Assembly: GCA_019313025.1 (NCBI GenBank)
Contig: JAFDCA010000453.1
Coordinates: 1-5,314 of the forward strand
Reading direction: 5' to 3'
DNA from: Deltaproteobacteria bacterium
Lineage (GTDB): Bacteria > Desulfobacterota > Desulfobacteria > Desulfobacterales > UBA11574
Length of the DNA: 5,314 nucleotides
Shown: one piece after another, positions 1 through 5,314 of the stretch
Layout of the letters: every line of letters starts with the position of its first letter
Position numbering within the stretch: position 1 is the first letter of the stretch
Notes under the pieces: generated by a model
What the model saw: only the letters and a program-made list of their open reading frames with translations
The model's database searches: none
What the model was told of the DNA's origin: nothing
Position numbers and translations under genes: made by a program

Positions 1-125
1 CAGGGTGCTTTTATTGTAAAGACATATTCGTGTTCACGTGGCGTGCTCTCCCGTATCATTTTGGTTTCTAAGTGTCTGGTCATTTCGCCAACATCGCACC
101 AAGGAAAAGCACACCCCGTCAACAC
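1..125 (-). CDS. Possible small two-cysteine protein, N-terminal part only (runs off left edge)
   Basis: A minus-strand frame stays open from position 161 to the window edge. The most sensible start is GTG at 125-123: an AGGA (138-135) lies 9 nt upstream and overlaps the TAG stop of the TPR gene, which would give translational coupling with only 11 bp between stop and start. An internal ATG at 83-81 is the alternative. The 41 visible codons encode Cys5 and Cys10 (CAFPWC) followed by DVGEMTRH and a mixed polar stretch ending in FTIKAP. Two closely spaced N-terminal cysteines before a beta-like segment are reminiscent of small YgiT/MqsA-type zinc-ribbon proteins, whose second cysteine pair would lie beyond the edge. 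That resemblance is an inference, since the spacing is C-x4-C and not C-x2-C. The frame is short, so chance openness cannot be excluded. Confidence 0.35.
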   Translation of the reverse strand, partial: MLTGCAFPWCDVGEMTRHLETKMIRESTPREHEYVFTIKAP

Positions 126-136
126 TGAGTAAAATC

Positions 137-433
137 CTATTTTTCGGGTTCGGATAGATTTTTACCATCGTCTTGGTCCAATTCCATGGCGATTTTGATT
201 TTGCCAACAGCGGCCTTCTCTTGTCCCAGTGCTTTTAATGCAATACCCCAGCCGTACCAGGCTGATGAAAGCCGGGGACTGAGCTCCGCGGCTTTTTCAA
301 ATTTTTCTGCAGCTTCATCGTATTTTTTTAACTCGATCAGGGCAATTCCCATGCTGCACCACATGTCGGCGTTTTCAGGATTCTGTTTAAGCACTTCTTT
401 TATCTTCTCTATGGCCTCTTCGAATGGCAGCAT
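137..433 (-). CDS. Small tetratricopeptide-repeat (TPR) protein
   Basis: This is a complete 98-aa protein starting at ATG 433-431, behind a perfect AGGAGGT at 447-441 with 7-nt spacing. It is almost entirely TPR. Residues 4-21 look like the second helix of a leading half-repeat. Residues 22-55 and 56-89 are two 34-residue repeats with the usual pattern (W-x2-G-x-A at 25-31 and 59-65, then the A-x4-F/I-x-A-A/M positions and a closing L-S-P or L-D). A short charged tail ends in EPEK. There is no signal peptide, membrane segment or catalytic domain, so it is expected to be a cytoplasmic protein-protein interaction module or helical scaffold. Small free-standing TPR proteins are common and their partners cannot be predicted from sequence. 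It is transcribed away from the purD-like operon and may be coupled to a small frame just downstream (1-125). The TPR call is firm; the function is unknown. Confidence 0.87.
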   Translation of the reverse strand: MLPFEEAIEKIKEVLKQNPENADMWCSMGIALIELKKYDEAAEKFEKAAELSPRLSSAWYGWGIALKALGQEKAAVGKIKIAMELDQDDGKNLSEPEK

Positions 434-440
434 CGTATAA

Positions 441-447
441 ACCTCCT
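441..447 (-). promoter_or_regulatory. Strong Shine-Dalgarno for the TPR gene
   Basis: The minus strand reads AGGAGGT, the full anti-16S complement, 7 nt before ATG 433-431. It fixes the start of the TPR gene and indicates efficient translation. Confidence 0.85.
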
Positions 448-511
448 GTTTCGTTCAAAGTTTGTTCATCTCGACCAAGTATGGGGATCAGGAATCGGAA
501 TTAAAATATCC

Positions 512-539
512 ATCTTAAATCTGCCCGTTTTGTATTCAA
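512..539 (-). promoter_or_regulatory. Weak candidate sigma70 promoter for the TPR gene
   Basis: On the minus strand TTGAAT (539-534) is followed after 16 bp by TAAGAT (517-512), which matches 4 of 6 bases of the -10 consensus. Transcription would start near 505 and leave a leader of about 70 nt. The boxes are imperfect in AT-rich DNA, so this is only a candidate. Confidence 0.22.
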
Positions 540-597
540 CCGGGGTCCACCCCCATTCTTTTTCTTATGCGTCCTTGAGTATTTTATTTTGTCTGCA

Positions 598-618
598 ATT
601 TCAACATAAAGTTGATAT
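598..618. repeat. Small palindrome in the divergent intergenic region
   Basis: TCAAC (601-605) and GTTGA (611-615) form a perfect inverted repeat around ATAAA. After one mismatch it extends by two more pairs (AT at 598-599 with AT at 617-618). It lies about 70 bp upstream of the rightward -35 box and about 60 bp upstream of the possible leftward one, a position where a regulator could act on either gene. It could equally be chance in AT-rich sequence. Apart from this and the promoter candidates, nothing recognisable is seen in 448-752: no ORF with a ribosome site, no RNA gene and no terminator. Confidence 0.25.
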
Positions 619-684
619 CTGAAATCTCGCATTCTTTTTTTAATCAACGCCCAAAAAATACAGCCCACGGAGCCATATCAAGTA

Positions 685-713
685 TTGACAAAAGCATTCG
701 GCTTGTGAATATT
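685..713 (+). promoter_or_regulatory. Likely sigma70-type promoter of the purD-like/serA/lyase operon
   Basis: A consensus TTGACA at 685-690 is followed by an AT-rich block. AATATT (708-713) sits at the ideal 17-bp spacing, and TATTTA (710-715) is an alternative -10 at 19 bp. Transcription would start near 720 and give a leader of about 30 nt before ATG 753. The -35 match is perfect and the location is right, but the -10 is ambiguous. Confidence 0.5.
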
Positions 714-742
714 TAATACCTTAAAATTGTGTTAAAAAAAGC

Positions 743-747
743 AAGGA
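743..747 (+). promoter_or_regulatory. Ribosome binding site that sets the purD-like start
   Basis: AAGGA lies 5 nt before ATG 753. The longer frame opens at GTG 729, but that codon has only AT-rich, non-SD sequence upstream and would add an atypical lysine-rich leader before the beta strand that begins the protein. ATG 753 is preferred. Confidence 0.7.
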
Positions 748-752
748 ACGTT

Positions 753-2357
753 ATGGCAAAAAAGACGATCGACATTGTTGGACCGGATGGTAGAACCTGC
801 ATGTGTGCGTATACTGTATCGACAGTTGAACAAGACCAGTATGTTGGCGCCATAATCAAAGGCATGACGGGTATGGGTCCGGTAATGGATGCCATCAGGG
901 GAAATAAAAAGTGGACCTTGAAAATATTCCCCGTCCCGGGAAAGTCGCTAGAAGATTACAAGTCTGCCATTATTGCGGCGTTTGAGAGCAAGGAAATTGA
1001 CTGTGTGGTCATTATGCCCGAAGATCTCATTTATGACGGCATCGTAGATGAACTCATAGATGCAGGGTATGGTGATCGGGTCATTGGCTTGACCAGGGAA
1101 GCGGGTTTCATCGAGGGGGATAAGGTCAAGGCAAAAACCTGGATGAAAAGAGCCGGTGTGCCGGTTGCACCCTTCGAGGTGGTGGATGCCAAAAACCTGC
1201 AGCAAATCAAGGGAATTGTTACGAACTTCATACGAAACCATGGTGGCGCTGTTTTCAAGTATCCTTACAGCGCCGGCGGCAAAGGTTCCCGGCCTGTTTT
1301 TAGGATTGAAGACATCCTCGATGTGCGAAATATACTGCTGAAAGATTACAGCAAAAACTACAAGACAAGGCACGGGGACAATCAATGGCCGCTGTTGATC
1401 GAAGCCTGGAAATCCGAAATCGAAATCAGCTTTACCGCCTTGATCGACAAAAAGGGCAACTATTGCATTCTCCCCACGGCCATGGATTATCCCCTTCGCT
1501 ATGAAGGGCCCCCGAGCCAGACCAACCCGGTTACCGGGGGAATGGGAGCCATCGGCATGCACCCCGCCGAGACACCCGAACTCATAGAAATGGTCGGAAA
1601 CAAAGTCATCCGACCGTTTGTGGAGGAGATGAAAATAGGTGGTATTCTCCGGCCGTGTATTCTCTATCCGGGCTGCCGCGTATCCATCGATCCTTTTTCT
1701 GGCAAACCTGTGGATATTCTTGTATACGAAATGAATATTCGGGCAGGTGAGCCTGAAATGCAGGTAGTTGCACGGCGACTCAAGAATCTGGGTGAATTGA
1801 TCGTTGCCGCCGTCGAAGGCAGACTCGATTCCGTTGAACCGGACGTGCGCAAGGATCAAATCTCTCTCTGCCTCGCACTGGTCACCGGACCCGGCGGACC
1901 ACACGGACAAAAAGGATACCCGGATTCGTATACAAAGTATGAACCCGTTAAAATCAATTTCAAGAGCCTTGGAAAACGGGGCATTCTTCTTGTCCCATCT
2001 AACATTAGCTGGGATGAAAAAAACCTGCGACTGATATCTGACGGCTCCCGGGTGTGCTACCTTAGTAAAAATGCCACGGTCAAACCCGGACAGAAAAGAG
2101 GAGAAGTCGCGAAAGCACTCAGGGCATCACTCTTGCAAGCGTTTGACCACGGTCTTGTCAGGGTGATTCCCCGGGAAGCAGAGGAAACGTTTGAGCCCGC
2201 GGAAATACTGTTCGAGCAGGGCAACATTACCGAGGTTGAATTCAACAAAGCAAAGGCGGCTTTCGAAAAAGCCAATCGTCTCGATATCCGCCGGGACCCC
2301 GGGAGGATTTATCAGGAATGGGACGAACTTTTTCCGGATTGGCAGATTACCCTGTAA
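753..2357 (+). CDS. PurD-family (phosphoribosylamine-glycine ligase-like) ATP-grasp ligase, diverged
   Basis: This is a 534-aa cytoplasmic protein. PurD (GAR synthetase) couples glycine to phosphoribosylamine with ATP in purine synthesis, and this protein is built on that plan. Residues 1 to about 100 form the N domain. The ATP-grasp core includes the lysine/glycine loop K169...AGGKG (174-178), strand residues E217 and E224, TGGMGA (261-266), and E326 with N328 in the position of the Mg ligands. A PurD-like C domain runs to about residue 475. It departs from true PurD in several ways. The GGREHA phosphate loop is replaced by VGPDGRTC near the N terminus. The GARS signature RFGDPE reads RAGEPE (330-335). 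The protein is about 100 residues longer than the usual 420-430, including insertions around 185-215 and a charged helical tail of about 60 residues. A housekeeping purD is usually near other purine genes, whereas this gene leads an operon with serA and a malyl-CoA-type lyase. The ATP-grasp amide-ligase fold is firm; the substrate is uncertain and is probably not phosphoribosylamine. Confidence 0.8.
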   Translation: MAKKTIDIVGPDGRTCMCAYTVSTVEQDQYVGAIIKGMTGMGPVMDAIRGNKKWTLKIFPVPGKSLEDYKSAIIAAFESKEIDCVVIMPEDLIYDGIVDELIDAGYGDRVIGLTREAGFIEGDKVKAKTWMKRAGVPVAPFEVVDAKNLQQIKGIVTNFIRNHGGAVFKYPYSAGGKGSRPVFRIEDILDVRNILLKDYSKNYKTRHGDNQWPLLIEAWKSEIEISFTALIDKKGNYCILPTAMDYPLRYEGPPSQTNPVTGGMGAIGMHPAETPELIEMVGNKVIRPFVEEMKIGGILRPCILYPGCRVSIDPFSGKPVDILVYEMNIRAGEPEMQVVARRLKNLGELIVAAVEGRLDSVEPDVRKDQISLCLALVTGPGGPHGQKGYPDSYTKYEPVKINFKSLGKRGILLVPSNISWDEKNLRLISDGSRVCYLSKNATVKPGQKRGEVAKALRASLLQAFDHGLVRVIPREAEETFEPAEILFEQGNITEVEFNKAKAAFEKANRLDIRRDPGRIYQEWDELFPDWQITL

Positions 2358-2370
2358 ATCCAAGCCCAAT

Positions 2371-2376
2371 GAGGAG
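2371..2376 (+). promoter_or_regulatory. Ribosome binding site of serA
   Basis: GAGGAG lies 8 nt before ATG 2385, within a 27-bp gap after the purD-like stop. There is no room for a separate promoter or terminator, which supports co-transcription. Confidence 0.8.
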
Positions 2377-2384
2377 AAACTATA

Positions 2385-3971
2385 ATGAAAGTGCTGGTCA
2401 GCGACAACTTGGGAGAAGCCGGTATCCGGATGTTCCAGGAAGAAGAAGGGATTGAAGTGGATGTGAAAACCGGACTGGACCCCGAAGCGCTCAAAAGCAT
2501 TATCCACGAATATGACGCCCTGGTTATCCGGAGTGCCACAAAAGTGACCGAAGATCTTTTGGATACCGCAACACGTCTTAAGGTTATAGGCCGCGCAGGA
2601 ATCGGTCTTGACAACGTGGATATACCGGCAGCGACCAAACGCGGGATCATTGTGATGAATACGCCGGGCGGCAACGTGATTACAACCGCCGAACACGCCA
2701 TCGGCATGATGATGGCGCTTTCGCGCAATGTGCCCGAAGGAACCGCATCGTTAAAAGCCGGGCGCTGGGACAAGAAAAAACTCCAAGGAAGAGAAATATA
2801 CAATAAAGTCCTCGGGGTTATCGGATATGGAAAAATCGGATCCATAGTCGCCGATCTTGCCCGTGGCCTGAAGATGAAGGTGGTTGTTTACGATCCTTAT
2901 GTTACGCCCGAACAGATAGAAAAAGCCGGCTTTGAAAGTGTTTCCCTGGAAGAATTGTACCGCAGGTCCGACTACATTACCGTGCATGTCCCCAAGTTCA
3001 AAGAAACCATCGGGCTGCTGAACAAGGACGCCTTTGAGCAGATGAAAGACGGGGTCATGATTATCAACTGCGCCCGAGGAGGAATTGTCGACGAAGATGC
3101 CCTTCATGCTGCCCTGAAGTCAGGGAAAGTTGCCGGCGCTGCACTGGATGTCTTTGAAAAAGAACCTCCCGGCATATGCCCCTTGATCGAGCATGAACGA
3201 CTTATTTGTACCCCCCATCTCGGTGCTTCCACCCAGGAGGCCCAGACAAAAGTGGCCGTGGATGTGGCCGGTCAGATCATCGAATATCTCAAATACGGCA
3301 CGATTATGAACGCTGTTAATGTACCATCGGTCACCGGTGATCTTCTTAAAAAACTGAAACCGTTACTGACCCTGGCGGATCATATCGGCAGCCTTCAGAC
3401 CCAGCTTATTCGGGGCCCCATTGAAAATGTCTCCATTGAATATGCCGGAGACTTCAAAGACCTCGACCTGTCACCGGTTACAACCGCTGTGTTAAGAGGC
3501 CTGCTGGCGCCCGTGGTGAAGGATGACGTCAATTTTGTCAACGCCCAGATCCTGGCGAAGGACAGAGGGATAAAGATCAAAGAGATCATCAGTGACACGT
3601 CCGAAGAATACATCAACCTGATTACCGTCCGCGTTTCGACACCGAAAGTGACGAACACCGTTTCCGGAACCCTGTTCGGAAAGGATAAAATGAGGATCGT
3701 AAAGATTAACAATTTTCGGCTCGAACTTATCCCGGAAGGTCATCTGGCATTGATATACACCCTTGACAAGCCGGGAGCCATCGGAAGTTTTTCCTCTCTT
3801 CTGGAGAGTAAAAAAATCAGCATCGACCAGATGCACCTGGGGCGGGAAGAAACCGGAAAGATGAACATCATTTACCTCAAAACCAACGTCCGCATTTCCG
3901 ACGCCGTTGTTGATCAGTTGCTTGAATTGCCGTTGATTATATCGGTAACTCGGCTTGAATTTGAAACATAG
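2385..3971 (+). CDS. serA: D-3-phosphoglycerate dehydrogenase (long form with ACT domain)
   Basis: The enzyme oxidises 3-phosphoglycerate to 3-phosphohydroxypyruvate with NAD+, the first step of the phosphorylated serine pathway, in the cytoplasm. The 528-aa length fits the long SerA class. The substrate domain (1 to about 98 and about 288-315) carries R49-S50...K53 and the GRAGIG turn at 69-74. The Rossmann domain has GYGKIG (147-152) with D170 at the end of the second strand, which favours NAD over NADP. The catalytic set is complete: R231 in NCARGGIVDE, E260 in DVFEKEP, and H278 in TPHLGAST. An intervening (ASB-type) domain follows at about 318-447, then a C-terminal ACT domain at about 453-525 with DKPG (461-464) and GRE (486-488). 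In this family the ACT and ASB domains mediate serine feedback or polymer control, so allosteric inhibition by serine is likely but not shown. No truncation or unusual residue is seen. No serB or serC is visible in the window. Confidence 0.95.
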   Translation: MKVLVSDNLGEAGIRMFQEEEGIEVDVKTGLDPEALKSIIHEYDALVIRSATKVTEDLLDTATRLKVIGRAGIGLDNVDIPAATKRGIIVMNTPGGNVITTAEHAIGMMMALSRNVPEGTASLKAGRWDKKKLQGREIYNKVLGVIGYGKIGSIVADLARGLKMKVVVYDPYVTPEQIEKAGFESVSLEELYRRSDYITVHVPKFKETIGLLNKDAFEQMKDGVMIINCARGGIVDEDALHAALKSGKVAGAALDVFEKEPPGICPLIEHERLICTPHLGASTQEAQTKVAVDVAGQIIEYLKYGTIMNAVNVPSVTGDLLKKLKPLLTLADHIGSLQTQLIRGPIENVSIEYAGDFKDLDLSPVTTAVLRGLLAPVVKDDVNFVNAQILAKDRGIKIKEIISDTSEEYINLITVRVSTPKVTNTVSGTLFGKDKMRIVKINNFRLELIPEGHLALIYTLDKPGAIGSFSSLLESKKISIDQMHLGREETGKMNIIYLKTNVRISDAVVDQLLELPLIISVTRLEFET

Positions 3972-3994
3972 CAGGGATTAGGGCTTGTCCCCCT

Positions 3995-4030
3995 CACCGC
4001 CCCGCAGAAGGGATCTTCGACCCGGCGGTG
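3995..4030 (+). other. G+C-rich hairpin in the serA-lyase gap
   Basis: CACCGCC (3995-4001) pairs perfectly with GGCGGTG (4024-4030). Inside the loop, GAAG (4007-4010) can pair with CTTC (4015-4018) around GGAT, giving a two-tier stem. No T-run follows, so it is not a standard intrinsic terminator. It ends 12 nt before the lyase Shine-Dalgarno and occupies much of the 83-bp gap. Possible roles are an mRNA processing or stability element, or a modulator of lyase translation. The pairing is seen in sequence; the role is inferred. Confidence 0.45.
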
Positions 4031-4042
4031 TCAGGAACCACA

Positions 4043-4046
4043 GGAG
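4043..4046 (+). promoter_or_regulatory. Ribosome binding site that sets the lyase start
   Basis: GGAG (within CAGGAGAC) lies 8 nt before ATG 4055. The longer frame opens at GTG 4028, but that codon is inside the hairpin stem and has no SD. The family's N terminus (R-R-S-T-L-S-V-P-G) begins right after ATG 4055, so that start is preferred. Confidence 0.8.
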
Positions 4047-4054
4047 ACAACATT

Positions 4055-4969
4055 ATGAAACCAAGGCGTTCGACACTTTCCGTTCCCGGTCACATTGAAA
4101 AGATGCATGTCAAGGCGTCTCAACGAGGCGTCGATGTGGTCATGCTCGATCTGGAGGACAGTGTTCCTGTGGAGGCCAAAGAATCTGCCCGGACCCGGGT
4201 CATTCAATCCATACATTCTCTTGAGTGGGGAGAAACCACCCTCACCTTTCGAATCAACGGATTGGACACCCCGTTCGGCTACCGGGATCTTTTGGAGGTA
4301 ACAGAAGCAGCCGGTCCTCACATCGATGCCGTGGTGGTGCCCAAGGTGAACCACCCCGGAGATATCCATTTTGTCTGCCGCATGTTAGACGGGATTGAAG
4401 CGGCAAAAGGATTCTCGAACCATATCAATATTGAGGCCATCATCGAAAGTGCCCAAGGTCTGAAACGGGTGTCTCAGATTGCCAAAGCCAGTTACCGATT
4501 GATTACCCTGGTGTTCGGCATTGTGGATTACTCGGCCTCCATCGGCGCCCGTCTGGTGTCGATTTCCGGGCACGGTGAAAAAGAAGAAGAAATTTATCCC
4601 GGCCACCGGTGGAATTTCGAAATGAGCAGAATCGTCATGGCGGCCAAGGCTCAGGGACTTTTGGCTATTGATGCTCCCTATGGAAATTTCAAAGACCCTA
4701 TAGGATTGCAACACGGTGCCGCCCTGGCCTGTGCCCTGGGCTACGATGGGAAGTGGGCCATTCATCCGGATCAGATCGATATCATCAATCAGGTCTTTTC
4801 TCCGTCCCAAGAAGATATCGACAGAGCCATAAAAGTTTTGACCGCTCACAAGGAGGCCCAAGAAAAGGGGTTGGGTGCCGTTGCCGTTGAAGGTCGTATG
4901 GTGGACAAGGCCACCGTTCGGTTGGCCACACAGCTCTATGAACAGGCCAAGCATCTCAAATTATTATAA
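4055..4969 (+). CDS. CoA-ester lyase, HpcH/HpaI aldolase - citrate lyase beta family, malyl-CoA lyase-like
   Basis: This is a 304-aa single-domain TIM-barrel enzyme of the CitE-like family. It resembles L-malyl-CoA / beta-methylmalyl-CoA lyases (Mcl), which cleave or form malyl-CoA from glyoxylate plus acetyl-CoA, and methylmalyl-CoA from glyoxylate plus propionyl-CoA. Visible landmarks are the N-terminal STLSVPGH, MLDLEDSVP (30-38), R66 in FRINGLDT, the Mg ligand E131 in IIESAQG with E127 before it, and the second metal ligand D158 in FGIVDYSASIGA. IDAPYGNFKDP follows at 205-215, then GKWAIHPDQ (232-240) and a C-terminal helical lid with GAVAVEGRMVDKA. SIGA, GKWAIHP and the GRMVDKA-like end favour Mcl over the citrate-lyase subunit, and no citrate-lyase alpha, gamma or citC genes are nearby. 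A citramalyl-CoA lyase or malyl-CoA thioesterase activity is possible in the same fold. It lies 83 bp downstream of serA and is probably in the same operon. Confidence 0.85.
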   Translation: MKPRRSTLSVPGHIEKMHVKASQRGVDVVMLDLEDSVPVEAKESARTRVIQSIHSLEWGETTLTFRINGLDTPFGYRDLLEVTEAAGPHIDAVVVPKVNHPGDIHFVCRMLDGIEAAKGFSNHINIEAIIESAQGLKRVSQIAKASYRLITLVFGIVDYSASIGARLVSISGHGEKEEEIYPGHRWNFEMSRIVMAAKAQGLLAIDAPYGNFKDPIGLQHGAALACALGYDGKWAIHPDQIDIINQVFSPSQEDIDRAIKVLTAHKEAQEKGLGAVAVEGRMVDKATVRLATQLYEQAKHLKLL

Positions 4970-5048
4970 CCCTATCATTGCATAAAAAACACACCGAATA
5001 TTGATATTAGCCCGGCAATTGAATTTACAAACAACTTTAGTTGGAGAA

Positions 5049-5079
5049 GAGGATTCGAGGATTCAAGGGGCCAGGATTC
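5049..5079. repeat. Cluster of AGGATTC short direct repeats
   Basis: AGGATTC occurs at 5050-5056, 5058-5064 and 5073-5079, the first two as a tandem GAGGATTC octamer and the third after AAGGGGCC. Flanking TGGAG (5042-5046) and CTCCA (5091-5095), or GAGGA and TCCTC (5089-5093), could close a loop around the cluster. Similar GGATTC/GGGTTCAAG intergenic repeats are familiar from sulfate-reducer genomes, sometimes next to four-helix-bundle S23-like genes. No such gene is visible here. Confidence 0.6.
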
Positions 5080-5170
5080 AAGTGTTTGTCCTCCACTGAT
5101 CAAAATCATCATTTCTTTTAGAGGTTTATCCTTTTTTATAACCTTATCACTATATTATAGCTATTGTCAG

Positions 5171-5205
5171 AATAACATTCCGTTTCATCCGCCGGATTAT
5201 TTTTT
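5171..5205 (+). terminator. Weak candidate intrinsic terminator
   Basis: TCCG (5179-5182) can pair with CGGA (5193-5196), extended below by AATAA (5171-5175) with TTATT (5197-5201) across a 3-nt bulge, and followed by six Ts (5200-5205). An alternative is the compact ATCCG-C-CGGAT at 5187-5197. The stem is short and lies about 200 bp beyond the lyase stop. It is nevertheless the best stem plus T-run seen downstream of the operon. Confidence 0.28.
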
Positions 5206-5255
5206 GAGCATAACGCAGAGATTGGGCAAAAAGACCATTTATGAAAGGACACTAC

Positions 5256-5314
5256 TTAAACGATTCTGATCTTGTGCGTCTTTTGTAATTTTTCCCACAG
5301 CTTTTCGATGATGA
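5256..5314 (-). CDS. Possible 3' end of a leftward gene (runs off right edge)
   Basis: On the minus strand one frame is open from the edge to TAA at 5258-5256 and gives 18 residues ending in a basic, amphipathic, helix-like tail (EKLWEKLQKTHKIRIV). The composition looks protein-like, and this frame reads better than the two alternatives. At this length openness has little statistical weight, and no family can be assigned. Confidence 0.25.
   Translation of the reverse strand, partial: IIEKLWEKLQKTHKIRIV

Larger units (their letters stand above)
4970..5255. other. AT-rich noncoding region downstream of the lyase
   Basis: No reading frame with a plausible ribosome site is seen here on either strand. 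The stretch contains a CAACT-TT-AGTTG palindrome (5032-5043), the AGGATTC repeat cluster (5049-5079), a run of AT-rich DNA around 5110-5170, and a weak terminator-like hairpin (5171-5205). It is probably a boundary between the rightward operon and a leftward gene entering from the right. Confidence 0.5.

Noticed and set aside
186..440. An 84-codon plus-strand frame opposite the TPR gene
   Set aside because: The minus-strand TPR repeats and the perfect SD identify the real gene. The plus-strand translation is a serine/alanine-rich shadow.
729..752. GTG 729 as the start of the purD-like gene
   Set aside because: No SD precedes it, while ATG 753 has AAGGA at good spacing and begins at the expected first strand.
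948..1910. A 320-codon open frame on the minus strand inside the purD-like gene
   Set aside because: It lies fully antisense to a gene with clear family motifs. Its translation is low-complexity, rich in H, F and G, with no recognisable domain and no ribosome site. It is a codon-bias shadow.
753..2357. The ligase as a malate-CoA ligase (MtkA/SucC-type ATP-grasp) partnering the malyl-CoA lyase
   Set aside because: The metabolic logic is tempting, but the motifs (TGGMGA, GEPEMQ, the PurD-like N and C domains) are those of PurD. No SucD/MtkB-type CoA-binding subunit is adjacent.
2127..2845. Two long overlapping minus-strand frames across the purD-like/serA junction
   Set aside because: Both are antisense to well-supported coding sequence, have no SD, and resemble no protein family.
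4028..4054. GTG 4028 as the start of the lyase
   Set aside because: It lies inside a hairpin stem without an SD, while ATG 4055 has GGAG at 8 nt and matches the family's N terminus.
5049..5079. A CRISPR-like repeat array
   Set aside because: The repeats are only 7-8 bases, two are directly tandem, and there are no spacers of uniform length and no cas genes.
5241..5288. A 15-residue plus-strand micro-ORF starting at ATG 5241
   Set aside because: There is no Shine-Dalgarno, it is very short, and it overlaps the more protein-like minus-strand frame.

Overview
The window reads as ordinary chromosomal DNA of a mesophilic, moderate-GC bacterium. The Mcl-type lyase, the long ACT-domain SerA and the GGATTC-type intergenic repeats remind me of sulfate-reducing Desulfobacterota (formerly Deltaproteobacteria). 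That placement is a judgement from general familiarity with such genomes and not a computed result. There are no transposases, tRNAs, rRNAs, CRISPR arrays or recognisable defence genes.

Layout. The left end (1-447) is transcribed leftward. It holds a complete small tetratricopeptide-repeat (TPR) protein gene (137-433) with a textbook Shine-Dalgarno. Just downstream is a possible second, coupled reading frame with two cysteines that runs off the left edge (1-125). Positions 448-752 are a divergent intergenic region with a convincing sigma70-type promoter facing right (TTGACA at 685), a weak candidate facing left, and a small palindrome. From 753 to 4969 three rightward genes follow one another: a diverged PurD-family (glycinamide-ribonucleotide-synthetase-like) ATP-grasp ligase of 534 aa, a full-length ACT-domain D-3-phosphoglycerate dehydrogenase (serA, 528 aa), and a 304-aa CoA-ester lyase of the malyl-CoA / beta-methylmalyl-CoA lyase type. 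The first gap is 27 bp. The second is 83 bp and contains a G+C-rich hairpin. Positions 4970-5255 are AT-rich noncoding DNA with a cluster of AGGATTC repeats and a weak terminator-like hairpin. The last 59 bases may be the 3' end of a leftward gene.

How the genes may work together. SerA commits 3-phosphoglycerate to serine, and hence to glycine through one-carbon metabolism. A malyl-CoA lyase makes or consumes glyoxylate, the keto acid of glycine. PurD enzymes use glycine as the amine in an ATP-dependent amide ligation. The cassette may therefore be centred on glycine, serine and glyoxylate. The PurD-like protein has kept the ATP and metal site but lost the glycine-rich GGREHA loop that holds phosphoribosylamine, and its signature is altered (RAGEPE instead of RFGDPE). 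It is probably not the housekeeping purine enzyme, and it is the most interesting item here. Its substrate cannot be read from the sequence.
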